Shown: positions 32,543-45,323 of the stretch, one piece after another
Position numbering within the stretch: position 1 is the stretch's first letter
Layout: each line of letters begins with the position of its first letter
Translations under genes and position numbers: made by a program
Notes under the pieces: generated by a model
What the model saw: only the letters and a program-made list of their open reading frames with translations
What the model was told of the DNA's origin: nothing
Databases searched by the model: none
Assembly (NCBI GenBank): GCA_002099365.1
Contig: MSED01000013.1
Coordinates: 248,001-312,000, forward strand
Length of the DNA stretch: 64,000 bases
Direction: 5' to 3'
Source: Phialophora verrucosa
Taxonomy: Eukaryota; Ascomycota; Eurotiomycetes; Chaetothyriales; Herpotrichiellaceae

Positions 32543-33709
32543 CTTGTTGTTGGGTGAGTGAAGGGGAGACTGACCAATTCCATTCCTCGAAAGTCTCCAT
32601 CTATTGATGTCTGCCTCGGTCCATGTGCTCCTCCGTACTACTGCCGGGCTTTGCGCCATGATGCGTCAGGGGTCAGAATCTACTCAGTACTCGGTACGCA
32701 GCAACTCTATCAAAGACCAACGATGATGACAGTGTACGAGAAACAGCGAAGACAAGAAGGCGTCCTGAATGAGATGGAAATGTGGGTTTTGCGCGATGAG
32801 GCACCTTATTCACTACATACTTTACTTGTGTGAGGCAGTGCTATCGCAAGGTTGAGCAGTTTCACGTGTTGAATTAATGGACCGCGAAATGATACCAGAT
32901 CTTGAAAACACAAGAGTTCACTGTTCCAACGTATTCTACATTGATCATGCACACGTCCAAATCTTTGTCGCTTGTCGCTGGTAGAGGGAACATCGCTTGG
33001 CCGATACTGACCGCCCCTCGCACATTCTTGCCTGGTGATGCTGGATTGACCGAGATCCTGTGATAGCATTTCCACGGCTGATTGCAAAAACCTCTTCTTC
33101 GAAAGTGGAAGTGACCATTTTCAAAGTGACTCATTTGATCGCCATACCGTTCGATGCATTGTCATAATCGCGAGGAGAAGAGTCATCGAGTGATGATTTC
33201 CAGTCACCATGCAGAAACGCGCGTCTGCAGACGAAAGACTGCTACGGTGAATCATTTTGTCCTGTTTGTCGGGATGAACGCCAGAGCGGCTGCCGATTGG
33301 TCAACGGGGCCCGCCGTAAACGGCATGGCGGCTGTCTGCCTGCGCTCGCCCTTCATCTTTGGCAAATTCTTCGCCATCATCTCTGCCTCGTCTTCATCCT
33401 CCACCTCGACCACCACCCACCCTCAACCATCTCGAAACGATCGCACGCCTGCCTCTACGCGCTCCAGACGGCGAGCCGATCATTTTCCAGGGAGTTTTGG
33501 ATCACATTCGAGAGAATCGGTGAAGAGCGCAGCTGAATAAGGGAGGCGGTTGTTTTTGGCGGCCCGACGGGGCGAAGGTCATCCCAGACCATCAACGCGC
33601 AGCCATCAGCGCGAGCACTGCGATCGTCCCAGATCAAGTGCCACGGTAGGAGAATCGTCTGACAAGGATACTCGAGGAATTTCCCGTGATAAAAACACGA
33701 GCCGCCATC
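32543..33709. promoter_or_regulatory. Divergent promoter region, SWD1 / RPB1
   Basis: This 1.17-kb region lies between the start codons of SWD1 (minus) and RPB1 (plus). It must contain both promoters and 5' leaders. A CG-rich, pyrimidine-rich stretch lies close to RPB1 (about 33340-33480). No specific factor site is evident. Confidence 0.55.
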
Positions 33710-36700
33710 ATGACGACGAGCCTCAATTTCCCCCATTCAACCGCGCCTCTGCGCACCGTCGAGGAAATCCAGTTCGGTCTCTTCTCCGCGAAAGAGACCG
33801 AGCGACTCGCCGTCATTGATATCGAATATCCCGAGACGATGTATGTAGAAAATAAGAAGAAAGACATGCCTCCTTTGATCATGAGTTTCTAACCGTGTTT
33901 GCTGCAGGGATGAGCAGCGCCTCAGACCTCGAGAGAAAGGTCCGAACGATCCTCATCTCGGGACAATCGATCGCAACTTCAAGTGCAGCACTTGTGAGGA
34001 GAACATGAATGAGTGCCCCGGTCACTTCGGCGTCATCAAGCTTGCTACTCCCGTCTTCCACTATGGTTTCATGAACAAAGTCAAGAAGATCCTGGAGACG
34101 GTCTGCCACAACTGTGGCAAGATCAAGGCACTTGATGTTAGTCTCTCCACGGATAAAATATGCTCTTATTGCTAATCCCACCCACTACAGAATGCAGATT
34201 TCCAGCAGGCAATCGCTACCAGAGATCCCAAGCGACGGTTCGAAGCGGTGTGGCGACTGAGCAAGCCGAGGAATATCTGCGAGGCAGATCCCCCCGAAGA
34301 CGCCGATCAGCTCTCAAAGGGCCCAGCTCCACCGAAACATGGCGGTTGCGGCAATGCCCAGCCTGATATTCGAAGAACTGGCCTGCATCTGTACGCCACA
34401 TGGAAGCCACGAAAAGGCGATGATGACGAAGATACCACACCCGACAAGAAACGAATCTTCCCACAAGATGTCCTCAATACCTTCCGCACCTTGACCGATG
34501 AGACGCTGCAGATGATGGGGATCAATCTCGACTATGCCCGTCCTGAGTGGATGATCTTGACTGCGCTTCCTGTGCCTCCTCCACCAGTCCGCCCTAGCAT
34601 CAGTATCGATGGTAGCGGACAGGGACAACGTGGCGAAGATGATTTGACCTTCAAGCTTGGTGATATCATTCGAGCGAACCAAGCCGTGTTGCGGACTGAA
34701 GTCGATGGCACACCTGACCACATCAAGGTCGATCTTTGCGATCTTCTGCAATACCACATTGCTACCTACATGGACAACGAAATTGCAGGCTTGGACAAAG
34801 CACAACACAAGACTGGTCGCCCCATCAAATCGATACGTGCTCGACTCAAGGGCAAGGAAGGTCGTCTGCGGCAGAATTTGATGGGAAAGCGTGTCGACTT
34901 CTCTGCGCGTACCGTCATCACTGGCGACCCCAATTTGTCCCTAGACGAAGTCGGTGTTCCTCGAAGCATCGCTCGGACCTTGACCTTCCCCGAAAGAGTG
35001 ACTCAGAAGAACATTGACAAACTCAAGAGACTTGTTGCCAACGGTCCAAATGAGCATCCTGGTGCAAGATACGTCATTCGAGATTCTGGCGAGCGTATCG
35101 ATCTGCGACACCACAAGAATGCTTCAGAAATGAATCTTCAGCATGGCTGGATTGTCGAGCGACACATTCAAGATGGAGATGTCATCCTCTTCAACCGTCA
35201 ACCGTCTCTGCACAAGGAGTCCATGATGGGTCATCGCGTCCGTGTGATGCCTTACTCAACCTTCCGACTCAATCTTTCGGTTACTGCGCCCTACAACGCT
35301 GATTTCGATGGTGACGAGATGAACTTGCATGTCCCTCAAAGCCAAGAGTCTCGAGCCGAGCTTGCAAATCTGTGCATGGTTCCCCTCAACATTGTGTCCC
35401 CTCAGCGCAATGCTCCTCTCATGGGTATCATCCAGGATACGCTTTGTGGCATCTACAAGATCTGTCGTCGTGACATCTTCTTGACGCGAGAGCAAGTCAT
35501 GAATATCATGCTTTGGGTTCCTGACTGGGATGGGGTGATTCCTCAACCTGCGATCATCAAGCCAACACCTCGCTGGACGGGGAAGCAGATGATCAGCATG
35601 GTGCTCCCACCTGCCCTCAACCTCGAGAGACTTGACGCTAAGGGTGAAGATCCATATGTGCCAGCTAATGACACTGGGCTCATTGTCCTCGAGGGCAATC
35701 TCATGTTCGGCGTTCTCAGCAAGAAATTCGTCGGCACTGGCGCTGGCGGCATCATCCACACCATCTACAACGAGTTCGGATGGGAAACCGCTCTGTCATT
35801 CTTTAACGGTGCACAGACTGTTGTCAACTACTGGCTGTTGCACAACGGCTTTAGCATCGGCATTGGTGATACTGTCCCCGATCCCGATACTGTGCAAAAG
35901 ATCCAATACGCCGTTGATACCAAGAAGGCCGAAGTTGAGGATCTCCAAAAGAAGGCTGAGGCTGAGGATCTGGAGCCATCTCCGGGCATGAACGTCCGTC
36001 AAACCTTCGAGAGCAAAGCCATGAACGCCCTCAACCAGGCTCGTGACCAGGCTGGTGCTGCAACCGAGGACAGTCTGAAAGATCTCAATAATGCCATCAC
36101 CATGGCCCGTGCTGGCTCGAAGGGTTCGACCATCAACATCGCCCAGATGACGGCTATCGTTGGTCAACAGGCTGTGGAAGGGAAACGCATTCCCTTTGGC
36201 TTCAAGTATCGCAGTCTCCCTCACTTTACGAAGGACGATTATTCTGCGCCCTCGAGAGGTTTCGTTGAGAACTCCTACCTTCGTGGTCTGACCCCGACGG
36301 AGTTCTTCTTCCACGCCATGGCTGGGCGCGAGGGTCTTATCGATACAGCTGTCAAGACTGCCGAAACTGGATATATTCAACGTCGACTAGTCAAGGCTCT
36401 CGAGGAAGTCACTGTCAAATATGACTCGACAGTCCGCGACTCTCGCGGCAACATCGTCCAATTCATCTACGGTGAGGATGGTCTGGATGGTGCACACATT
36501 GAAAACCAGAAAGTCGATATCATCACAATGTCGACTAAAGCCTTCAACGATCGTTACCATGTGGACATCATGAGTGGCGATGTCTCAATGTGGAAGGGTA
36601 GACTACTACAGGCCAGAGAGATCCAGGGTGATGTTGAGCTACAGGAAATGTTTGACCTCGAATTTGCGAACTTGAAGGAATCTCAACAGCTACTGCGAAA

Positions 36701-39116
36701 TATGGGCAAAGGCACCGAAGACTCGATGCAACTGCCTCTCAATATTGGGCGCATCATTGATCAAGCTCAGAAAAATTTCAAGATCCGCCGTGGTGACAAG
36801 ACTGATCTTGATCCCCGCTATGCGCTTGCCGCAGTCAACCAACTGTTAGAACGACTTGTCATTGTCCGCGGAGATGACCCGATCTCGAAGGAGGCTCAAG
36901 ACAATGCGACGCTCCTCTTGAAGGCCCAACTCCGCTCTCGACTGGCGTACAAGCGACTTGTTCTCGAGCATGGTGTCAACAGACTGGCGTTTGACAACAT
37001 CATTGGTGCGGTCGAGAGTCGGTTCACTGCTGCAAATGCTGCTCCGGGCGAGATGGTCGGTGTCCTAGCCGCTCAATCCATCGGTGAACCTGCCACGCAA
37101 ATGACGCTGAACACCTTCCACTTCACTGGTGTCTCGGCCAAGAACGTCACGCTGGGTGTGCCGCGTCTCAAAGAAATTTTGAACGTGTCTCAGAATATCC
37201 GAACCCCGTCAATGTCTGTCTACCAACTTCCAGAAAACGCCGGTGACAAGGACGCTGCCAAGCTCTTGCGAAGTCAGATTCAGCACACCAACCTCCGATC
37301 TGTGGCAGAGACATGTGAGTTGTGGTATGATCCTGATATTCAGAACACCATCATTCCTGAGGATGTTGATATGGTCGATGCGTACTTCATCCTTCCCGAA
37401 GACGGTGAAGCCGACCTTGCACTTCACTCCAAATGGATGCTGCGTGTCATTCTCAGCCGTGCGAAACTGCTTGACAAAGGGCTTGACATTGCCCAGGTTG
37501 CCGGCAAGATCAAGTCTACCTATGGCAAAGACCTCGCAGTCATCTACAGTGACAGAAACGCCGACGAGCAAGTTGTCCGCATTCGTCTTGTTCAGAACTA
37601 TGGCAAAGACGAGGACGACGATCGCAAGGAAGACGACGAGATCCTGCGACGCTTCCTTAACGAGATGCTTGACCACCTGACTTTCCACGGTGTTCCTGGT
37701 GTGGAGAGAGCATTCATCGACCAGAAGAGCCGTTCCATCATCAAGCCAGATGGCTCTGTTTTCATGGCAAAGAGTGACCCAGAGTGCAACGAGTATGTTC
37801 TTGAGACAACGGGCAGTGCATTCGCCAAGGTCCTTGCGGTAGAAGGAGTTGATGCCACTCGCACTTATACCAACCGCTTCACCGAGGTCTTTGAGGTGCT
37901 GGGTATTGAAGCTACTCGTGCCGCAATCCTGCGCGAGTTGACCCAAGTGCTCTCGTTTGACGGTTCTTATGTCAACGCCCGTCACCTGGGCATTCTTTGC
38001 GATGTCATGACGTCGCGTGGATATGTTATGGCCGTCACTCGTCACGGTATCAACAAATCTGATACTGGCGCACTGATGAGAAGTTCCTTCGAACAGACTG
38101 TTGAGATTTTGCTTGAGGCCGCTGCCGCTGGTGAGTTGGATGACTGCAAGGGTGTCTCGGAGAATATTATCCTCGGTCAACACGCACCTGTCGGTACTGG
38201 AACCATGGAGATCCTTTTGGATCAGGCCATGCTGGCCACCCTACCAGCCCATAGCGGGTATGGACTTGGCGGACCTATTGGCATCAAGACCAGCCAGCAA
38301 CTCCTCGAAGGTGCTGCCACTCCTTACGATAGCGGCTCGCCCATGCAGGACAATGGCTACTTGGGATCTCCAGACTACGGTGCTTCGTTCTCGCCCATTG
38401 CGGCTCCTGGTTCAGAGACTCCAGGCGGCTTCACCGACTATCAACCTGGGTTTGGTGGAGCTGGAGGTTTCAGCCCTTATGGGTCCCGAAGCCCTGGTGG
38501 TTATTCACCTGCCAGTCCGTTCGGAACGACCAGTCCAACTTCGCCTGGCTTCTCACCCACTGCTGACTACTCGCCAACTTCTCCGATGTTTGGCGCCACC
38601 AGCCCTGGTTTCGGTCCGACATCGCCGTCGTTCTCCCCGGCAAGTCCTGCGTTCACTCCAACATCGCCTGCGTACTCGCCGACGTCTCCTGGCTATCAGT
38701 CGCCGACTTCACCCAGTTACTCCCCTACGTCGCCAAACTACTCACCGACGTCTCCGGCTTACGGTTCGCCGACTTCACCCAGCTATTCTCCGACTTCGCC
38801 GGCTTTCAGCCCTACATCTCCAACATCGCCGACGTCGCCTGTTTACAGTCCGACATCACCGATGTACAGCCCAACGAGTCCCATGTATGGCGGTGGTGGC
38901 AACAAGCAGTCTCCCACTTCGCCGAGCTATTCGCCCACCTCGCCCACCTACAGCCCTACCAGCCCGTCTTCGCCGACCAGTCCATCGTACTCGCCTACGA
39001 GCCCGGTGTACAATGCTTCTCCTAGAAGTCCTCAGGCTCGGAACCAGTCCCCGACCAGCCCTCAATACTCTCCGAATAGTCCACAATATTCGCCAACTTC
39101 CCCGAAGGAGGATTGA
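33710..39116 (+). CDS. RPB1: RNA polymerase II largest subunit RPB1
   Basis: Three exons (33710..33840, 33908..34136, 34191..39116) give 1761 aa. Both introns are early (67 and 54 nt) and in phase. RPB1 carries the Pol II catalytic centre and the C-terminal domain (CTD). Visible marks include the N-terminal clamp zinc site (CSTCEENMNECPGHFG, then CHNCG) and the lid/rudder region. NADFDGDEMNLHVPQ holds the metal-A Asp triad. The bridge helix (GREGLIDTAVKTAETGYIQRRL, split across these residues) and the trigger loop (MTLNTFHFTGVSAKNV) follow; residue 1099 is Thr where the well-known homologues I recall have Ala. The CTD (about 38,480-39,113) has eleven exact YSPTSP cores and more degenerate heptads. 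It is interrupted by GGGGNKQ and by an Arg-containing spacer, and ends PKED. It is divergent from SWD1. Confidence 0.98.
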
Positions 39117-40290
39117 TGCCTCTTTGTACTACCACATGACGGTAATGTCAATTCAAACCGCACCAGTCAGAAGCAAGACGAACGACGGATCCATTAACTT
39201 GATCTTCTGTCTTTGGCTTGGATTCTGATGAGGTGGCTTCGTGTTCTTCACACCACGCTTTTCGTGGCCACTAAATTGCTCCCGGGGAAAGAGGAGGCTC
39301 CTTGTTGGAGTGCTCCGCCGGATATCTTCGGCCACCGATGTTTTCTACACCAAAAACAAACACTTGCACATTAGCGACGGCGTTGGATGGTTTTATTACG
39401 TGTGCTTCTTTCGACCAGAATCGAAAATATTACCTTGCTTGCAATACGGGGTGGATAGAGATATTTCGCTTGACGAGTGAAGAGCAGAATGAGCCTTGAT
39501 TCGGAAGATGAATTTGCAAAGGGGTGGGGCGACCTGGTGATGATTATCGACTGGCCGGAGTGGCAGCATGACACAGCATCGAATGCTGCAATGGGGGATT
39601 CGGTAGCTTGGTGATGAGGGACTCTAGCTGGCAGGGAGAATGCGTAGTATTCGATGGTGAACTGACCGATCCGGGCAAGGAGGCCAGAAAAGCGAGTCTG
39701 CAAATGCAATTGTACTCTAACATAAAGATAGAATGTTCTTCGATGGTGGCAAGCAGGCGCTGCAGCCTCGCGAGAATGCAATTGAGCGATGAGCAATGGA
39801 ACACAATCCCACAAGATTGGTCGGCCGTCGATGACTGGTGAGGGAACCATGCCAGGACACCTCGAGTCTCTTGCTTCGAACTGGCCACTGACACATGCCG
39901 CTCGAGATGGTGTTGGCATGCCGGGCAGCCGGACTACGAAGGCCTCAAAACCGCTGCCCACTCACAGCTCCGCAGGCGTATATCACATGCAGATCACGTC
40001 AATCTCAGCATCTATTGCCCATTTGACCCCTCTACCTTGCCCGCAAATCTGACCCTGATATGGCAAGGCGCACCATGATCACGCAAACATGAGGGGAGCC
40101 TCGGGGCTTCTCGAACCCCGCCACTGTGAAGAACAGGTCCAAAGATGGCTGTTAGGCTGAGGGATTACTGATGTCCACATTAAAGAGCTCGACTCCAACA
40201 TCACTCGAGAGCGTAGTCGTCCCTGCCTCGCCGCTTCAAATCAGCTTTGACTCCTCTTCGCCGTGAAAGACACGCTCTCGATTGCCCGCC
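39117..40290. other. Intergenic region, RPB1 3' end to dioxygenase promoter
   Basis: This 1.17-kb spacer follows the RPB1 stop. It holds the RPB1 terminator and the promoter of the TauD-type gene. The ORF at 39371-39961 (minus) shows no family features. It marks the change from the core block to the accessory-looking region. Confidence 0.45.
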
Positions 40291-41597
40291 ATGGCTGCTA
40301 CGCACACTGGCATCACTGAGCAAGTGCTCTCTTATCAAGCCCCAGATCCCCCGATCAAGGAATTTGAGCCGCCCACCGACCGAGCCTTCTTCGCGGACCC
40401 GGAGAAGAAGTCGCTTCTCTCCGCAGCCAAGGAAGTCCGCAAGTTGACTCCCTACATCGGGACTGAGCTCGTGGGAATCCAGTTGAGTCAACTCACGGAT
40501 AAGCAGAAAGATGAGTTGGCTCTGTTGGTGGCTGAGGTAGGAAGACGTTTTCTTCCACGAGGACTACTGCTTATGTCGGTTGCAGCGAGGCGTTGTCTTT
40601 TTCAGAGACCAGGACTTGACGCTCGATCAACAATATGAGCTAACTGCACACTATGGCATTGTAAGTCAGACCTCGTTCAGACGAGAGAGAGGCACCGCGC
40701 ACGGTACTGGATGCTCACTGCAGTCATTCCGCGTGTAGCAAGACCGCGACCCAAATCAACAGGATCCCAAGCACGTTACCATCCTCGGACGTAACAGCGA
40801 CATCCGCAAATACGGCGACTTTGGCGGCGAATATCACTGCGACCACTCCTTCGAGGCCAACCCTCCCGCTTATACCATGCTGCGGATGATCCGAACACCA
40901 GAAGCAGGAGGTGACACGATCTTCACGAGCCAGACGGCGCTCTACGACAAATTGAGCCCAGTCTTCCAGAGGACATTTGACAAACTGCACGCGGTTCACA
41001 GCTCTGAGGTTGGCTGATACTCCCCGTCTTGCTCGGACACACCAGACTGACGGATCGGTGACAGGCCAGCTTCATCAATTCCATAAACAACGGGTATCAG
41101 CCCTTCCGCGGCCCAGTTCGTCGTGAGCATCCCCTGGTAGGTCTCCGTTTGTCAGCATCAAATGTGACGCGAGAAGCTGTATTCGACTGACCCACCTCGT
41201 GCAGGTCCGTGTCCACCCCGTCACCAAGGTCAAATCGCTCTACTACAACCCGGCCTTCATAGTGCACCTTTCCGAGCTCAAAGGCCAGGAATCAATCCAC
41301 ACGCTGAACTTCTTGCGCGAGCACCTCCACGCCGCCGACGACCTCACAGTCCGCTGGAAATGGACGCCTGGCGCAGTTGCGTTCTGGGATAACCGCGAGG
41401 TGGTCCATCGTGCGATTCCCGGCGGATATGATCCGAGTAAACGAGAGGGCAAACGGACCGCGATCTTCGGCGAGAAGCCGATTCCGGTGACAGAAGGCGA
41501 TGGAAGCGAGAGCTTGAGTCAGAGGATTTGGAGGTTGGGTGGAGAGGAGGCAAGCTTCGAGGAGACCAAGCTGTACTTTAACAGTCCGCAGGTCTGA
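40291..41597 (+). CDS. TauD/TfdA-family Fe(II)/2-oxoglutarate dioxygenase
   Basis: Five exons (40291..40536, 40586..40660, 40739..41008, 41065..41136, 41205..41597), all phase 0, give 351 aa. The iron-binding HxD is at His140-x-Asp142 (in EYHCDHSFE), the second His at about 289 (VVHRAIPG), and the 2-oxoglutarate-binding Arg near 305 (GKRTAIFG). The N-terminal half has the family segment RGVVFFRDQDL. Fungal relatives include sulfonate/taurine dioxygenases (yeast Jlp1) and other 2OG enzymes that hydroxylate small acids, releasing sulfite or other groups. The ATG at 40291 was chosen as the first ATG of the exon; further upstream the frame lacks family sequence. No signal peptide is seen, so it is probably cytosolic. 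The substrate is not predictable from sequence. Confidence 0.9.
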
Positions 41598-42561
41598 CCT
41601 GCTAGATAGAGTCTTGATAGACAATACGAACCCTTCGGCTCTAAGGGCAGTCTATGGTTGAACGTCGAACCCTTATCAGTCCTAATCATGAATGTGAACG
41701 CATGCCTCTCCCTCCTTTTGCGACCAGTCGTTTCTTCCTTACCCACGCCGTCCACTGTTGTGTCATCTCAACGTGCGTGATCGTACTCGGTTGTGGTGCG
41801 TCAAAGAAGTGTTGACGCTGATTACCAGTGAGATACCTTAGGAACTCGGGCTATGCTGCGGGCAGACCAGAACGGAGCAGAGCTACTCTATCTATTGGCA
41901 ACTGAGTGGTGCTGTGACCTCTATGACTGTGACGTGGCAATGCATTGCCTTCCTAGTGACGTTGGCCTACATGTACAGTTGACAAAAAGATTGCTGGTCA
42001 ACGAGACTCGGCGCTTAGCTCGTATCCTTCCTGATTAAAGACCAAGCGAGTTCAAAGAGACAACATGCGCTCGCCCAAATAGGTTTCTTGCAGTCTGGTG
42101 AATGCAACATACTTCGCCAACAACGCACTGCGCAGGCGGATTACACCATCCACACCCTGTTTGAAGGGTGCCTAGCTTCGTCCTCTGGCAGCTGCTGGGA
42201 GGGAGCATGTGAATGGGCTTCTCCAAGCCATCGGTCAGCACTGAAAGGCAGGCAAGTCAACAGTTTTGCTCTTTCACCCAGGGACCTGCATATCCTTCCA
42301 CCTCTGTCACACCGGTCATCAGATAATAAACCAGGATGCGACTCCAGCGAAAACTGAGGCTGCATGCGAGCACTTGTCTGCTCCCGCCTCACTTTTCGTG
42401 GTACTTGTCATTGCTTATAAGGTCAGGTCTATAATGCAAAATCTTGTCCACAAGGTGTGCGTGTGAATTCTAATAACTTTAGATCAAAATCAGCTGGATT
42501 TCAATTACTGACGACCCTAATCTGCTTGGAAACAGTGCACACTTGTTCAACCAAACTCACC
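41598..42561. other. Intergenic region, no gene seen
   Basis: This 964-base spacer lies between two plus-strand genes. It holds the dioxygenase 3' end and the promoter of the DUF2235 gene. Small ORFs show no recognisable features. Confidence 0.45.
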
Positions 42562-44364
42562 ATGGCCGAGGGCAATGCGGACAACGACCCAATAATCAAT
42601 ACCCTGACAAATCAACTTAACGACCAAAGAGATGGACTTGTCGACCTTCTTCCTGCTTTGAGATATGGCGACTTTGTGAACAAGGACACAGTCAATGTCA
42701 TGCACGATTTAGTGACGGATTCTGAGAAGAAGCGTCTCTTTGTCTGCTGCGATGGCACCTGGAATAACGCGTCCGGCACTGTTCAGCCTCTGACGAATGT
42801 AGCCAAGCTTGCTCGGGCAGTATCTCGGTTGGGAGCAGACGACTTTCATATCCCTGAAAAAAATATCCCGGGTAGCTTTGAGGACCTTGATGGATCAGAA
42901 CGCCATCGCTATGGGGTCGTTCGTCAAGTCGTGTATTATTCGAGCGGCGTGGGGAGCCAGTCGTCCCTGGCAGTAGACAGCCGGTACTCAGGGGCAACAG
43001 GAAAGGGTAGGTGATTCGTTCCAATCCTCATACTTCACACTTGTGTTCAGCTGACAACTTGGTAGGGCTGTCTTCAAATCTCCTGAACGCTTACTGCTTT
43101 ATCTGCAACAATTACAACTTCCGGTCTCTGCAGGACGAGATCGTTCTGGTAGGATTTTCGCGAGGCGCTTTTACTGTCCGGTGTCTAGCTCATTTTATCA
43201 ACGCTGTTGGTCTCCTCCACCGAGATGACCTAGTTTTGCTTCGGATTATTTATCAATATTGGAAGCGAAACAATGGCAATGTACAAGAAGATCTTTTACG
43301 CGATCTTAGCAGGGAGCAGGTGAAGATCAAAGTGCTTGCCGAATGGGATCCAGTCAGCGCGATGGGCCTGACTTACAAGCTCCCGATGGTCAATGATGAG
43401 GTACCGAAAAATGTCGAGCATGCGTTCCTAGCGCTGGCGCTCCACGAGAAGAGGAAGACATTTAAACCCATGCTTTGGACAGCAAAGGAGGTAGACGACA
43501 CTCAGGTTGTGCAGTGCGCTTTCGTGGGGTGCCATTCTGATATTGGGTGTGGGAACCGCGATCCAGGTCTCTCCACAGTCACTCTGCTTTGGATGGTTTC
43601 GCAGATCAAACATGCTTGCAAAGCTGACTTCCAACGTCGCGTGCTCCTTCAGTTTATGATGCCGCTCAAGGAGCAGTTGCTGTGGCCGAGGAAACATCCG
43701 CCTATGCGCCTCTGGAATCTAGCATCTACCAAAGGTAAGTGAGACCCCGGGATTAGCCGCGTGATCCACAGCATGTCATTGACACGGACAAGCACGAGTT
43801 CAAGAGTCACGCAGGGGATTGTGGATCATACCATATTATCTCTCCTTTAAGGTCTGGAATGGGAAGCGTGACAAATTCCTCGACAGCAAGGCTGCTCAAG
43901 CACAGCAACCGAATCAACAAGATCAGCAACCGGACCAGCAAGATCAGGGACTGCAACAGAACAACCCTCTACGACTAGAGATTCATTTCACCGCTCGGCT
44001 GCTATATCCTCGTCGACGTACAGACTCGCGACTGAATTGCGGCTTGTTTAAAAGATACGACCCACCAGAAAATGGGATAGGGAGGTGGCATGGGAGACGA
44101 GACACCACGCTGTCTCTTATGGAAGCTAGCATCACCACAGAGGAGAGGGGCCTACTGCAAGAATGGGACGATATCGCTCAAGCGTGGCAGGCACATGAGA
44201 ACGGCCAACCTGTAGCGGAAGGTCCAGACCTGGATAACATTCAGGCATGGAGCCGAGTCAATGAGACCTTGAGATGGGGTGACCACAAGAGAGGATGTGC
44301 AAGGCAAGATGCATTCATTCGTCTCATCCGACGAGGATTGGACCAACACCCGGCGGCACCCTAA
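42562..44364 (+). CDS. DUF2235-family alpha/beta hydrolase (Tle1-like fold)
   Basis: Three exons (42562..43006, 43066..43734, 43793..44364) give 561 aa. The start has good context (CACCATGG). The family entry motif FVCCDGTWNN is at residues 60-69. The nucleophile elbow GFSRGAF places the Ser near residue 180, and GCHSDIGCG lies about residue 300, a typical DUF2235 C-terminal catalytic-region pattern. A Gln-rich linker (QQPNQQDQQPDQQDQ) splits the C-terminal part. DUF2235 is related to the bacterial type VI lipase effector Tle1. Fungal members are many and mostly uncharacterised, and phospholipase or esterase activity is inferred from the fold only. No signal peptide or TM helix is clear. It sits alone between spacers. 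Confidence 0.85.
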
Positions 44365-45323
44365 ACAGAAAGAAGCCAGCTCGCTAGGTATTAACGAGAT
44401 TCTGCGATACCGTTGGGTCGCATGAGCCTTTCCATAGGGAGAAGGCTCCTAGAAGAGAGGCAAATTTTAGTCATGGAGTTTCTTCGATCACTTGCCATGA
44501 GGGTTTTGTGTGCAAGTCGTCGGTTCTCTCCCACCGAGAGCAGCTCATATGTTAAGCTTTCTCTGTTGTCCTCTGACTAGCTACAGTATGTTCTGAGACA
44601 TGTTACGAGCTCTTGAACAGAACCGCTTCCTCCTCGGCATGCTTTGACTGCGTTCCCTAGGCCGCCTCTGCTGTCTGTTGCAGGGAGGCATATGTGCGCA
44701 CGGTGACCCAGGATTACTGCGCATGGGCTACTGGCGTGGGGGGTCCCTAGATATATTCATATGGGGGATCGTTATTTGCACAATCTACGGCCTCATGACC
44801 TCATTGGCATGGAATTTTTACAAGCCATTTGTATCCTTACTTTATTAGGTCCTCACAGTTCTACTTCGACAAACACCGTTGCAGTGCGAAGGCACTCGCT
44901 CGTGTCAACCGGGTACGGTGAAATCAAGCATCAAGGGCACGAGTCAGGCTCTTGACGTCGAGCCTTTTAGCGTCACGCAGGGCCTATGTAGGGCCCCTGA
45001 GAGCCGACGAGGATGATTGGGAGACCCACTCATGGGGCATGGGGGCCATTTGTCTTCACGGTGGGGGGAGCACCTGAACAGACCAACACTTGACCTGAGC
45101 ATAGCAGTTTTGGGAACGCCAGGACACCTTTGACCCTGAGCACCTTGGGACTATTCACAAGCTCGTGCGCTCTGGGGCACCGTCCAAGCCGCCGAGTTCA
45201 GATCCGAGATATAGAAATGGGAGAGGATGTCATGCAATGTGTTGAAGGCTCGATCTTCATGGTCAATTGCTTCCGACACCAGTTCCTCTCCAAAGTTCCT
45301 TCCATCGCACTACGACACTCACC
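44365..45323. other. Intergenic region, no gene seen
   Basis: This 959-base spacer lies between the DUF2235 and HSL-type hydrolase genes. It contains the 3' end of the first and the promoter of the second. No repeat or ORF stands out. Confidence 0.45.

Noticed and set aside
37209..38183. 324-aa minus-strand ORF inside RPB1
   Set aside because: Antisense shadow of the conserved RPB1 reading frame; no recognisable domain.
38600..39110. Tandem DNA repeat in the RPB1 3' part
   Set aside because: It is the coding of CTD heptads, not a satellite.
38101..39228. 375-aa Arg/Leu-rich plus-strand ORF overlapping the RPB1 CTD
   Set aside because: Frame-shifted shadow of the heptad repeats; its Arg-rich content results from the repeat codons.
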